Assembly (NCBI RefSeq): GCF_030316135.1
Contig: NZ_CP128185.1
Coordinates: 2,356,001 to 2,420,000, forward strand
DNA from: Aliiglaciecola sp. LCG003
GTDB lineage: Bacteria; Pseudomonadota; Gammaproteobacteria; Enterobacterales; Alteromonadaceae
DNA length: 64,000 nucleotides
Reading direction: 5' to 3'
The stretch's first letter is position 1. Each line of letters begins with the position of its first letter. Shown here one piece after another: positions 51,729-60,612 of the stretch. The notes below the pieces were generated by a model. It was not told where the DNA came from. It did not search any database and saw only the letters and a list, made by a program, of their open reading frames with translations. The position numbers and the translations under genes were made by a program.

Positions 51729-54230
51729 CTATAAGTTTTGTTCGAACAATTTAAAGATCCGGCGATATTCATCTAACCAAGAGCTTGGCTCGAGAAATCC
51801 GTGAGATTCTACCGGATAAATAGCAGTCTCAAAGTCTTGCTTCTCCAATTCAATCAGACGTTGTACTAAGCGCACCACATCCACAAAAAAGACATTTGAG
51901 TCTACCATAGGCGCATTGATTAACAGCGGTTTTTCAAGGCCTTGGGCGAAGTAAATTGGCGAACTGCGCTCATAGGCAATTGGATCCACATCTGGCATAT
52001 TCAATATATTCGATGTGTAGCCGTGATTATAGTGAGCCCAATCAGAAACGGGTCTTAAGGCTGCCCCAGCTTGAAACAAATCAGGCTCGGTAAACAAAGC
52101 CATGAAAGTCATGAAGCCTCCGTAAGAGCCACCATAAGTACCAATTCTTTGGCGATCAACATTTACGTTCTCTACCATCCAATTGACCCCATCAACTAAA
52201 TCTTCGGTTTCGGGTTTTCCCATATGTCGATAAATCGCAGTACGCCAATCACGCCCATAACCTGCCGATGCACGGTAATCCATATCCAATACAACATAGC
52301 CTTTTTGGACTAATAGGTTATGGAACATAAATTCTCTGAAATACCCTGACCAACCTAGATGTGAATTCTGTAAATATCCTGCTCCATGATTAAACACTAC
52401 AGCACGTCGCTTTTCGCCACTGTCATGATTAGCCGGCAGATATAAACGGGAATAAACAGGTTGCTGCACATGGGAGGACTTAATAGGTACAATTTCAGGC
52501 AGGGTCCAGTTGATATTATTAAATGCTTCGCTGGCAGTATGGGTCAACTGTACAGGGTCTTTTTTTGCGCCAATTGGTTGGACAAATAACTCAGGGGGAG
52601 ACGTTAGCTTTGAATGGGATAACAATAGACTATTTTGCTGTTCATTAAGCTGGTAGTCAGTCATGCCATTTAAATCAGTCAATGCTTCGATTTCACCGTT
52701 TGCAAGATTTGCCCGATAGATTTCATATATTCCAGGATGTTTCTTGTTAGCCTTAAAATAGATAAAATTGTCATCACTGCTCAGAGTTATATTATCCACC
52801 TCATAACGACCACTTGTTATAGCCTTTTCTTTACCATTGATAGGTTTAGTATAAAGATGCGAATAGCCACTTTGCTCAGACAAATAATACAAGGTCTGTG
52901 AAGATTTCAACCAGCCGAAGCTGTTAAAGTTGTAATTGATCCATGCATCGTCGTGCAAACGGTGCTGGTTAACCAAGGTTTTCTTAGCCAAATCAACCGT
53001 CGCCAACCAACGATCTTTATTATCCCAAGCTTCCAACATTATACCGACCTGCAGGCCGCTTTGGTGCCAAGTAATTGCACTTTGGCTCCATCCCCAATCT
53101 ACTAATAAACCAATATCTCGAGGAAGTCGATTACCCTGATAGGTCTTACCTTTAGCTTCTGCATTCTCTTTTTTTACTGCGGCTAACACGTCGTCGTTAT
53201 AGCCTGGCAGTGATGTATAAGATAATTCATGCTGCTTGCCGCTGGTTAAATCAAGTAACCACAAAGGCTGATTTTGCGGCTTGGCATCAGCCACTCTAGC
53301 GCGCACAGACTCGGCTTTTATCCGTCCAGTTTCCACCACATAATTCGGCATGATATCTGAGTCATCACGACTGGATTCATCTTTTTCAATCGCTAAAATG
53401 ACAAATCTACCGTCAGGTGACACACTTGCTTCCACCGTCCGGTGTTTAGCTGGCAAATAAAAAGCGTCAGCTGTTACCGTCTGATTTTGTTGTTCTAATT
53501 GTTGGTTGTAGTCAAAGCGGTCAACAGTATCTTGGCGGCGCTTTTGCAATACGCTCATCAGGGCTAATTGTTGTTCAGCAATATAATCCTTAGGTTCTTC
53601 TACAGCTTTGGGAGCATCATCGAATTTCCAGCTAACCAATTGTTCTGTCATACCTGTTGTTACATTAATGGCAAAAACGGCATTATGAACTTGATAAGAC
53701 AATCGACCATCATTGAGAAAAACTAAATTAGCAACCCGCTGACTATCCCGAGTGAGTTGCTTGACCTGTGAATCATGGTTAGATTTGACAAAAATGTTGT
53801 TTTGAAAAACCCAGGCGCGAACACTATCATCAGTATTCTTGACATGATTGCGGTAGGACACTTGATGCAACCGATTAAGTGGCACTTTAGTTGCCACACT
53901 GCCTGCGCTCAAGGGTTGTTGAAACAAATCCCTAACTTCAGAACCTTGTCGTTTTTGGGCGTAAAATACTTGGCTACCGTCTAGGGACAGAAATGGTTGT
54001 TCTGGTTGTCGGCCCATCCAATCGGGATCAGCCATAATTTGCTCTAAACTCAACTGACCATCAATCAATGGTTGATTTTGCTCAGCAGATTTAACAAATG
54101 TTTGGGCTGGTACGCTTGGCATTATCGCAGCGTTAGTACTTTGCGGTTGAATTTGAGTTTCCGTGGCGCTACAAGCTAAAAGGCCCGTTGCCATCGAAGT
54201 TACCAAAAACAGTCTTAGACGTTTATGCAT
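51729..54230 (-). CDS. S9-family prolyl oligopeptidase lipoprotein
   Basis: An 833-aa protein. The lipoprotein signal (FLVTSMATGLLAC) indicates an outer-membrane or periplasmic location. A WD-like beta-propeller of the DPP-IV type spans about 80-570. The alpha/beta-hydrolase domain follows, with Ser in GTYGGSYGGFMTFMAL, an Asp in the NAPMVDSNVFF region and His in PVESHGFLEP. It should cleave short peptides, typically after proline. It is divergently oriented from the secreted glutathione peroxidase gene. Confidence 0.92.
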   Translation of the reverse strand: MHKRLRLFLVTSMATGLLACSATETQIQPQSTNAAIMPSVPAQTFVKSAEQNQPLIDGQLSLEQIMADPDWMGRQPEQPFLSLDGSQVFYAQKRQGSEVRDLFQQPLSAGSVATKVPLNRLHQVSYRNHVKNTDDSVRAWVFQNNIFVKSNHDSQVKQLTRDSQRVANLVFLNDGRLSYQVHNAVFAINVTTGMTEQLVSWKFDDAPKAVEEPKDYIAEQQLALMSVLQKRRQDTVDRFDYNQQLEQQNQTVTADAFYLPAKHRTVEASVSPDGRFVILAIEKDESSRDDSDIMPNYVVETGRIKAESVRARVADAKPQNQPLWLLDLTSGKQHELSYTSLPGYNDDVLAAVKKENAEAKGKTYQGNRLPRDIGLLVDWGWSQSAITWHQSGLQVGIMLEAWDNKDRWLATVDLAKKTLVNQHRLHDDAWINYNFNSFGWLKSSQTLYYLSEQSGYSHLYTKPINGKEKAITSGRYEVDNITLSSDDNFIYFKANKKHPGIYEIYRANLANGEIEALTDLNGMTDYQLNEQQNSLLLSHSKLTSPPELFVQPIGAKKDPVQLTHTASEAFNNINWTLPEIVPIKSSHVQQPVYSRLYLPANHDSGEKRRAVVFNHGAGYLQNSHLGWSGYFREFMFHNLLVQKGYVVLDMDYRASAGYGRDWRTAIYRHMGKPETEDLVDGVNWMVENVNVDRQRIGTYGGSYGGFMTFMALFTEPDLFQAGAALRPVSDWAHYNHGYTSNILNMPDVDPIAYERSSPIYFAQGLEKPLLINAPMVDSNVFFVDVVRLVQRLIELEKQDFETAIYPVESHGFLEPSSWLDEYRRIFKLFEQNL

Positions 54231-54380
54231 TTTTAAATCTCAGTTTATTGGTTTTATTTAGTGTCGAAGTAAAGCATTATTAAAACGCATGCTGGTTGAC
54301 AGGTAAACAAGTGATCTTAATTCGTGTATTTTGATTAGTAACGAATATCTGCCATTTTTAATTTTACCTTTGGAGTTTCC

Positions 54381-54926
54381 ATGAAAAAATATATATTTTT
54401 GCTAATTTTATTAGCTTCACCATTTTATAGCTCGGCTAATGAATGTCCCGATGTGTTGAAATTTATGAAACGTAAACTCAATTCACAAGAAACAGTCAAT
54501 ATGTGTAGTGAATACCAAGGTAAAACTTTGCTGATTGTCAATACCGCCAGTTATTGTGGATTCACCCCACAGTTCGAGGGGTTAGAAGCCTTGTATAGCA
54601 ATTATAAAGACAAAGGATTGGTCGTGCTGGGGTTCCCATCCCACGATTTCAATCAAGAAGATGACGATGAAGGTAAAACGGCTGAATTGTGTGAACTGAC
54701 TTATGGGGTTAAATTTCCCATGTTCGAAGCGACTCATGTTCGTGGAGACGATGCGGATCCCCTTTATAAAATGCTAGCAAAAAAATCAGGTACCACACCT
54801 ATATGGAATTTCTATAAATATCTTATTGATAAAAATGGCAACATGGTTGACTCCTACTCGTCCTACACAAAGCCTACGGACAAAGATTTCATCCAAGATA
54901 TTGAAAAAACCTTAGCGCTTAAGTAA
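54381..54926 (+). CDS. Secreted glutathione peroxidase family protein
   Basis: A 181-aa protein with a signal peptide (KKYIFLLILLASPFYSSA). It has the thioredoxin-fold GPx core, with peroxidatic Cys in NTASYCGFTPQFEGLEALY and WNFYKYLIDKNG. The usual FPCNQF box reads FPSHDF, so the resolving Cys and the conserved Gln of that box are missing. It probably reduces peroxides with another thiol donor or works by a one-Cys mechanism. GGAG lies upstream of the ATG. It is periplasmic by prediction. Confidence 0.88.
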   Translation: MKKYIFLLILLASPFYSSANECPDVLKFMKRKLNSQETVNMCSEYQGKTLLIVNTASYCGFTPQFEGLEALYSNYKDKGLVVLGFPSHDFNQEDDDEGKTAELCELTYGVKFPMFEATHVRGDDADPLYKMLAKKSGTTPIWNFYKYLIDKNGNMVDSYSSYTKPTDKDFIQDIEKTLALK

Positions 54927-54946
54927 ACAACTTGCAGACAAAAAAA

Positions 54947-54965
54947 GCCCCGCTATAGGCGGGGC
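54947..54965 (-). terminator. GC-rich hairpin downstream of the GPx gene
   Basis: GCCCCGC and GCGGGGC pair around TATAG. Seven T follow only when read on the minus strand, although the nearest minus-strand gene ends 600 bp away. On the plus strand it may still end the peroxidase transcript. Confidence 0.5.
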
Positions 54966-55578
54966 ATAAACACACTTCACTTGGAACACACAATGTTGAT
55001 ATTGAATCAGTAAGCCTCAATATCCTTACTACTGTAAAGTTAGTCCAAGATAAAACCTGAAAGTTCACTCCTTGCGAAAAATATTTAAATTATTTCTCCC
55101 ACTACTATCAGTCACCCTGTTACGAACACACAGATTGCTTAGCCACACCGGATTTCTACCCATACTCAAATTACAAACTCTTATATGCATTATATGGACA
55201 GCCACCTTTAGACTACTTTACGTCAACTGCATTATATGGACAGCCACCTTTAGACTACTTTACGTCAACTGTCATGGGGAGTTACGGTGGATGTCTGTGT
55301 AAGAAAGAGTGCTGACTCCATAGGAATGAAAGAGCGCCATGGCGCCATTATGTGGACAGCCACCTTTAGAAGCTATTGAATCCCCCCTAATGAAATGATT
55401 TTAGGATGGGTGTCCATGTAAAAAAACTGTGGTTTTACGATGGGTGTCTTTGTAAGAAAGATTGTGGGCGTCTCTGGGAAATAAGGACGGATTTAAGGGG
55501 ACGATTTAAGGGGACTGCCACTCCACCAATCGCCAAAGAGAATGACTCTTGGCGATTGATCTATTCTGAGAAGCCTAA
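54966..55578. repeat. Field of REP-like repeats, no gene
   Basis: This 613-bp stretch has no convincing gene. A 42-bp unit is tandemly duplicated (55187-55228, 55229-55270), each copy carrying GGACAGCCACC. Further copies of the element are at 55286-55303 (GGTGGATGTC), 55351-55368 (GGACAGCCACC, reverse), 55405-55414 and 55439-55448 (GATGGGTGTC). GCGCCATGGCGC (55334-55345) is a 12-bp palindrome. Units occur in both orientations, as in BIMEs, and match those beside the RAYT gene at 29.2-30.6 kb. Confidence 0.7.
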
Positions 55579-56820
55579 TTAAATCTTATTAAACGCTTGT
55601 TCGAAGTCTGCGACTATATCGTCGATATCTTCAATGCCTACCGAGAAGCGTATCATGTTGTCATTAATGCCCATCTTTGCTCGCTCCTGTGCGCCACTTT
55701 CATAGAAAATAGTCGATGCGACAGGAAGAGCTAAGGTTCTTGTATCCCCTAGGTGAGTCGCGGTGATAACCAAATCGAGATGATTCAAAAAAGCAAGTAT
55801 GTCAGCGCCTTCGACCAAGTCCATACTGAATATACCACCGTAACTACCTTTGAACATTTCTCTGGCGATATAATGCTGAGGGTGATCAGATAAACCTGGG
55901 TAATACACCTGTGCAACTTTAGCGTGACCATGCAGATAGGTAGCCAAGCGAAGAGCATTATTGCAACAACGCTCTAATCTTAATGCCAAGGTTTCTAAAC
56001 CGATGGATATTTGCTGAGCGGAATGTGGTGGTAGTGTCGCGCCCATATCCCGCAATCCCTTTTTACGTATTTGAGTCAAACCCCAATTCCGCGGATCCCC
56101 CACTCGATATAAGGCAAAAATATTTGGATAGTCTGACCAATCGAATAGCCCAGTATCCACTATAGCGCCGCCGAGCACATTACCATGTCCGGCAAAATAT
56201 TTAGTCAATGACATGACTGTAAGAGAAGCCTGTACCCCTTTGGCATCAAACATATGACCAGGGGTCATAGTATTGTCTATCATGTAGACAAGCTTATGCT
56301 CGGCACAAAGTTGACCAACAGCCGCTAAATCGGCCACTTGAGTAACTGGATTGGCAATCGTTTCTGTAAAGACTAAACGTGTGTTAGCTCGGACCGCCCT
56401 AGCAACGGCATTAACATCAGTCACGTCAACGTAACTAATCTCAATTCCAAAATTTTCCAATGTATTCATGAAACTGCGCGTATTGCCAAATAAAAACTGG
56501 CTAACCACAATATGATCATTACATTTTAAAAGTGACAATAAGGCTGCACTGATAGCTGCCATACCAGTTGCGAAGGTCGCAGCGTCTACGCCCCCTTCCA
56601 ACTCAGCCAGAATTTTTTGCAGTGCAGAATTAGAAGATGAAGATGAACGCGAATACACATGACCCATTTTCTTGCCTTGAAACACATCAACAAGATCATT
56701 AACGTCTTTATATTCAAACAAAACCGAATTACTGGTGGGAAAATGAACTGCGCCGTCTTGAGGCTGATTCAAGTTTCGATCGGCATGAACTAATCGTGTT
56801 GTAATACCTTTAATTTTCAA
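55579..56820 (-). CDS. Trans-sulfuration PLP enzyme (cystathionine gamma-synthase family)
   Basis: A 413-aa Cys/Met-metabolism PLP protein with the YSRSSSSSNSALQKILAELEGG loop, MIDNTMTPGHMF, the PLP Lys in SLTKYFAGHGNVLGG and THLGDTRTLALPVAST. The family includes cystathionine gamma-synthase, beta-lyase and methionine gamma-lyase; which of these is meant cannot be settled by eye. It overlaps the acyltransferase gene by 11 bp. Confidence 0.88.
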   Translation of the reverse strand: MKIKGITTRLVHADRNLNQPQDGAVHFPTSNSVLFEYKDVNDLVDVFQGKKMGHVYSRSSSSSNSALQKILAELEGGVDAATFATGMAAISAALLSLLKCNDHIVVSQFLFGNTRSFMNTLENFGIEISYVDVTDVNAVARAVRANTRLVFTETIANPVTQVADLAAVGQLCAEHKLVYMIDNTMTPGHMFDAKGVQASLTVMSLTKYFAGHGNVLGGAIVDTGLFDWSDYPNIFALYRVGDPRNWGLTQIRKKGLRDMGATLPPHSAQQISIGLETLALRLERCCNNALRLATYLHGHAKVAQVYYPGLSDHPQHYIAREMFKGSYGGIFSMDLVEGADILAFLNHLDLVITATHLGDTRTLALPVASTIFYESGAQERAKMGINDNMIRFSVGIEDIDDIVADFEQAFNKI

Positions 56821-57436
56821 ACGAGTTCTCCGCTAGAAAGGCTACTTTAGAGGGATATTTTGGATGCACTTTAGCATAAAAATCATAGACTTTTTGCATT
56901 TCTGCAGCGGTGTCTTCTGTTGGCACAAATACCGGTCCCAGCACTATGGTTTTACGCTGATAATCCAAACCAATTAACAACACTGGAACATTTGCATGAT
57001 GAGCAATATGTAAAAATCCGCTTTTCCAAGGATAGACCTGACTGCGGGTTCCTTCTGGAGCTAAACAGAGTAGAATTTTATCAGTGCTTTTGACGGTTTC
57101 AATCATTTGAGTGACTACCCCATGACTTTTTGAGCGCTCAATAGGGATCCCCCCCCAACGTTTTAACAACCAACTAAAAGGCGGTATAAAAATACTGTGT
57201 TTACCGAAAAATGAAATTTTCAATTTCAGACAAAAAGCAACGGCCAACCCTATTACAAAATCCCAATTGGAAGTATGGGGGGCAACACAAACTACCAGTT
57301 TCGGGTTGTCAGGAAATTCGCCCTCAAATCGCCAACCTTTACTTTTTAAAACTGTTTTCCCTAACCATCTACTGAATCGATTACCTAATCGAGGTATATT
57401 TTGACTAACTTTTGGACAATTAAATGTATATGACAT
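56810..57436 (-). CDS. PlsC-like 1-acyl-glycerol-3-phosphate acyltransferase family protein
   Basis: A 208-aa protein with the acyltransferase motifs APHTSNWDFVIGLAVAF (HxxxxD variant), GGIPIERSKSHG and LAPEGTRS. A hydrophobic stretch follows (ISFFGKHSIFIPPFSWLL). It resembles the shorter, soluble or peripheral relatives of PlsC, so the substrate may differ from lysophosphatidate. It overlaps the downstream PLP-enzyme gene by 11 bp, and its ATG lies about 100 bp from the divergent protease gene. Confidence 0.85.
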   Translation of the reverse strand: MSYTFNCPKVSQNIPRLGNRFSRWLGKTVLKSKGWRFEGEFPDNPKLVVCVAPHTSNWDFVIGLAVAFCLKLKISFFGKHSIFIPPFSWLLKRWGGIPIERSKSHGVVTQMIETVKSTDKILLCLAPEGTRSQVYPWKSGFLHIAHHANVPVLLIGLDYQRKTIVLGPVFVPTEDTAAEMQKVYDFYAKVHPKYPSKVAFLAENSFEN

Positions 57437-57540
57437 GTAAATACAAACAATAAAATGTTAATTGCTGCGATATTCTCTTATCATGCAGTCTTTGTCGAGC
57501 AAACCAACTTAATTTGAATAAATTCAGTAGTAGGATATAC

Positions 57541-58794
57541 GTGCTAAGAATAATAATAGGAATGACCTTTTTACTAAGCCAGCTTGCCCATAGCCAAGAG
57601 ACCGCACAAAACTTGTTCAGTCAATATCGGAATGCACTCTATCAAATTCAGATGATAGACAAGGAGTCTGGCAACAAATCATCCATTGGATCCGGATTTC
57701 GGATCAGCGATCAAGGCGATATTATATCCAATTATCATGTCATTTCTGACTATGTGTACTTTCCAGATAAATACCGCATCCAATTTCTCGACGCTAACGG
57801 GAATACCGGTGAGTTAACGTTGAAAAACTTCGACGTCATTAACGACTTGTCACTGTTGAAAATTGATCCGGCTAATACCTCAGGACTCTACTTCGACTTA
57901 GCTGAAAAGCTCCCGCAACAAGGCTCATTAGTCTTTTCATTAGGCAACCCCCACGACTTAGGAATGATAGTCGTACCTGGTACCTTTAATGGTTTGAAAA
58001 AAAATAGTTTTTACCAGCGCATTCATTTCACCGGCTCGATAAACCCCGGCATGAGTGGCGGACCAGCAGTGAACAGTCTAGGTCAGATCGTCGGCGTGAA
58101 TGTTGCCACAGCAGGCAACCAAATTGGATTTTTGATTCCCCTTCCGAAAATATTGGCTTTATATCAGAACCATACGGAATTAGCCGTAAGCCAATACAAG
58201 CAACAGTTGCAAAAACAGCTTCACAATAACCAACAAGATATGGTTGAACAGCTATTATCCTCCCCATGGCAGTATGGTGTATTAGGCAAAGCTAGGGTAC
58301 CGGAAAAAATTTCTGACTTTATTTCCTGCTGGGGTGGCTCCAATGCCAGTGAAAAAAATGTACGCTTTTTATCCGTATCTAATCGTTGCCGGATTGGGGA
58401 GCAACTTTATTTAAACAATAAATTACAAATCGGCGAAGTGGAAATCGAATTTGAGTGGCTTACCAGCGAAGAATTAAATGCCTTTCAATTTCATAATTTC
58501 TTGTCGAAAAAAATCGCCTTCACACGACCTGGCAACGTAGCGGGTGAAAATGACGTGAGCAATTATCGTTGTAATCAAGATTTGGTCACCAATGCTCATG
58601 GCGTGGTCCAAAAAAGTATCTTATGCGCCAGAGCTTACAAGGATTTCGACGATTTGTATGACGTACTCTACATCTCCGCAAGTAATAATTTTGAAACCAG
58701 TAGTTTGATAAGCCATTTCACCTTGTCCGCTGTTAGTCGCGAATCGATGAATGCATTTACAAAACAATTTATGGACGCAGTGTCATGGCAATAG
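57541..58794 (+). CDS. Secreted trypsin-like serine protease
   Basis: About 417 aa. The protease domain (residues 30-200 of the mature form) has the triad: His in IISNYHVISDY, Asp in INDLSLLKID and Ser in NPGMSGGPAVNSLG. The C-terminal 200 residues are a Cys-containing domain of unknown fold. A GTG at 57541, with AGGA 5 bp upstream, is chosen as start, giving a typical signal peptide (LRIIIGMTFLLSQLAHSQ); a TTG at 57514 is possible. It overlaps the FHA gene by 10 bp, so they are coupled. No PDZ domain is seen, unlike DegP. Confidence 0.82.
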   Translation: MLRIIIGMTFLLSQLAHSQETAQNLFSQYRNALYQIQMIDKESGNKSSIGSGFRISDQGDIISNYHVISDYVYFPDKYRIQFLDANGNTGELTLKNFDVINDLSLLKIDPANTSGLYFDLAEKLPQQGSLVFSLGNPHDLGMIVVPGTFNGLKKNSFYQRIHFTGSINPGMSGGPAVNSLGQIVGVNVATAGNQIGFLIPLPKILALYQNHTELAVSQYKQQLQKQLHNNQQDMVEQLLSSPWQYGVLGKARVPEKISDFISCWGGSNASEKNVRFLSVSNRCRIGEQLYLNNKLQIGEVEIEFEWLTSEELNAFQFHNFLSKKIAFTRPGNVAGENDVSNYRCNQDLVTNAHGVVQKSILCARAYKDFDDLYDVLYISASNNFETSSLISHFTLSAVSRESMNAFTKQFMDAVSWQ

Positions 58795-59747
58795 TAGTAG
58801 AAATATTATCTCGTGACGGAAAAGTCATACAACATTATTACATTGATAAACCGACAGTAGCCATAGGCCGAGCCTACGATAACGACGTGCGGATCGATGA
58901 TCCCTATGTTTGCCCGCACCACGTGAGTTTCAACGAACAACTACAAAGCCAACAATTACGAATCGACAGCAACGGCTCACTCAATGGCGTAAAAGTAAAC
59001 GGCATTGAAGTGGAAGACGGGCAAATTGGTTATTCAGATGTCATTACCTTAGGTCGCACAAGATTAAGAATATTTTCACATCATCAAGATGTCCCGGCCG
59101 CTCTACCGCTTAGTGAATTGGAAGAGAATATCGAATGGTTGAGCCTTAGGCGGGTTTGTGCTGGCTTATTTACCTTGTTCATTGGTTTAATTTCAATGAA
59201 ATACTTTTTGAATTCCATCAATCAAATTGACCTTGCGGTAGTCATAAAGGTTGCCATGACAGTGGCGGCCACTGCCAGTATTTGGCCCTTAGCATTCGCC
59301 CTGTTGTCTAAATTAGCTAAGCAAGATTCGCATATTATTAGTCAATTTAGTCTGCTTTGGATTTTCCTAATCAGCTCAGAGCTACTTGATTATATTGAGG
59401 CGTTTTTACAGTTTAATAGTAGTGCCACTCAAATTGTCTATTGGTCTATTTTAACAGCAAAAGGGATATTATTTTTTGCTCTACTGTGGTTTGCGTTATT
59501 CTTAGCCTTTCATCAATCTAAACCTGTTCGCAACGCGATTGCCGCCGTGGGAACGGTTATCATTAGCATATATGTCTTATCACCCTATTTATTCACAAAC
59601 AAAGATTTCAACCAAAATCCTAGCTATGTGGCGACGGTGTTAACCCCTACTTTGAGAATCGCTGACACCACAAGTACTGAATCTTTTGTTGAAAGTTCCG
59701 ACAAATTATTTAAACGCCTTAGCAGCGATATTGAGCAAGAAAAGTAG
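58785..59747 (+). CDS. FHA-domain membrane protein
   Basis: A 320-aa protein. The forkhead-associated domain at residues 20-100 (VAIGRAYDNDVRIDDPYVCP, HHVSFNE, NGVKVNG) has the conserved Arg, Ser/His and Asn that bind phosphothreonine. About five transmembrane helices follow (residues 125-275). The cytosolic FHA domain probably senses a Ser/Thr-phosphorylated partner. It is coupled to the secreted serine protease, suggesting a signal-controlled envelope process. No kinase gene lies within the window near it. Confidence 0.82.
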   Translation: MAIVVEILSRDGKVIQHYYIDKPTVAIGRAYDNDVRIDDPYVCPHHVSFNEQLQSQQLRIDSNGSLNGVKVNGIEVEDGQIGYSDVITLGRTRLRIFSHHQDVPAALPLSELEENIEWLSLRRVCAGLFTLFIGLISMKYFLNSINQIDLAVVIKVAMTVAATASIWPLAFALLSKLAKQDSHIISQFSLLWIFLISSELLDYIEAFLQFNSSATQIVYWSILTAKGILFFALLWFALFLAFHQSKPVRNAIAAVGTVIISIYVLSPYLFTNKDFNQNPSYVATVLTPTLRIADTTSTESFVESSDKLFKRLSSDIEQEK

Positions 59748-59753
59748 CCAATT

Positions 59754-60521
59754 ATGTGTATATTATTTATTGCGGTTAAGCAGCATCCTCAATATCCATT
59801 GATAATTGCAGCTAATCGCGATGAATTTCATCAACGGCCAACCGCTCCGTCACATTTCTGGCCGACCCATCCACAAATGTTAGCCGGCAAAGATCTGCAA
59901 GCCGGCGGCAGTTGGATGGGGATCACTCGAGCCGGTCGATTATCAGCTTTGACCAACGTACGTGATCCACAAACAATTAATCCTGATGCTATTTCCCGTG
60001 GCGAATTAGTCACTCAATATCTATCAACTGAGGTTGAACAAGCTCAATACCTTACAACATTACGAGCCCACAAAGCGGCCTATAATGGGTATAACTTATT
60101 GTTTGGCGAATGGCAGAATTTATGGGTGTATAACAACCATAGCGACACAGTCGCGCAGCTCACTCCTGGAGTATACGGATTATCTAACGCAGACTTGAAT
60201 AGTCCTTGGCCGAAAATCAATCAAGGGGTCAAACAACTCAAACAGCATTGTCAGCAAACCGGACCGATTCACCCAGATACCCTATTCGATATATTACTCA
60301 ATCAAAACCAAGCAAGTGACGATCTGCTGCCTGAAACGGGTATTCCAATTGAATGGGAGCGAAAGTTATCGTCTATTTTCATCACTTCATCCGACTACGG
60401 CACCCGTTCTGCTACATTGCTATTAGTAGACCGTTCACACCAAGTCATTTGGTTAGAGCATAGCTTCAACCCTGCGGGTGAGAATACCCAGCAACAAAGG
60501 TTCACATTCAGTCTAAATTAG
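59754..60521 (+). CDS. NRDE (TANGO2-like) family protein
   Basis: A 255-aa protein starting MCILFIAVKQHPQYPLIIAA and the diagnostic NRDEFHQRPT, followed by AGGSWMGITRAGRLSALTNVRD. Cys2 is conserved and resembles an N-terminal nucleophile. Family members are linked to haem or lipid handling in eukaryotes; the bacterial role is unclear. It starts 6 bp after the FHA gene stop. Confidence 0.9.
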   Translation: MCILFIAVKQHPQYPLIIAANRDEFHQRPTAPSHFWPTHPQMLAGKDLQAGGSWMGITRAGRLSALTNVRDPQTINPDAISRGELVTQYLSTEVEQAQYLTTLRAHKAAYNGYNLLFGEWQNLWVYNNHSDTVAQLTPGVYGLSNADLNSPWPKINQGVKQLKQHCQQTGPIHPDTLFDILLNQNQASDDLLPETGIPIEWERKLSSIFITSSDYGTRSATLLLVDRSHQVIWLEHSFNPAGENTQQQRFTFSLN

Positions 60522-60612
60522 TCCAATTTAAACTGTATTTAATCCTCGAATTCCAGCCAATAAATGGCATAATGAGCATCTATATGTTAGCCATACTCTT
60601 TGAGGAAATCCT

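Noticed and set aside
55072-55302. 76-aa reading frame with a repeated 14-residue peptide
   Set aside because: The peptide repeat is a by-product of the tandem 42-bp REP-like units; no family features and no continuation.
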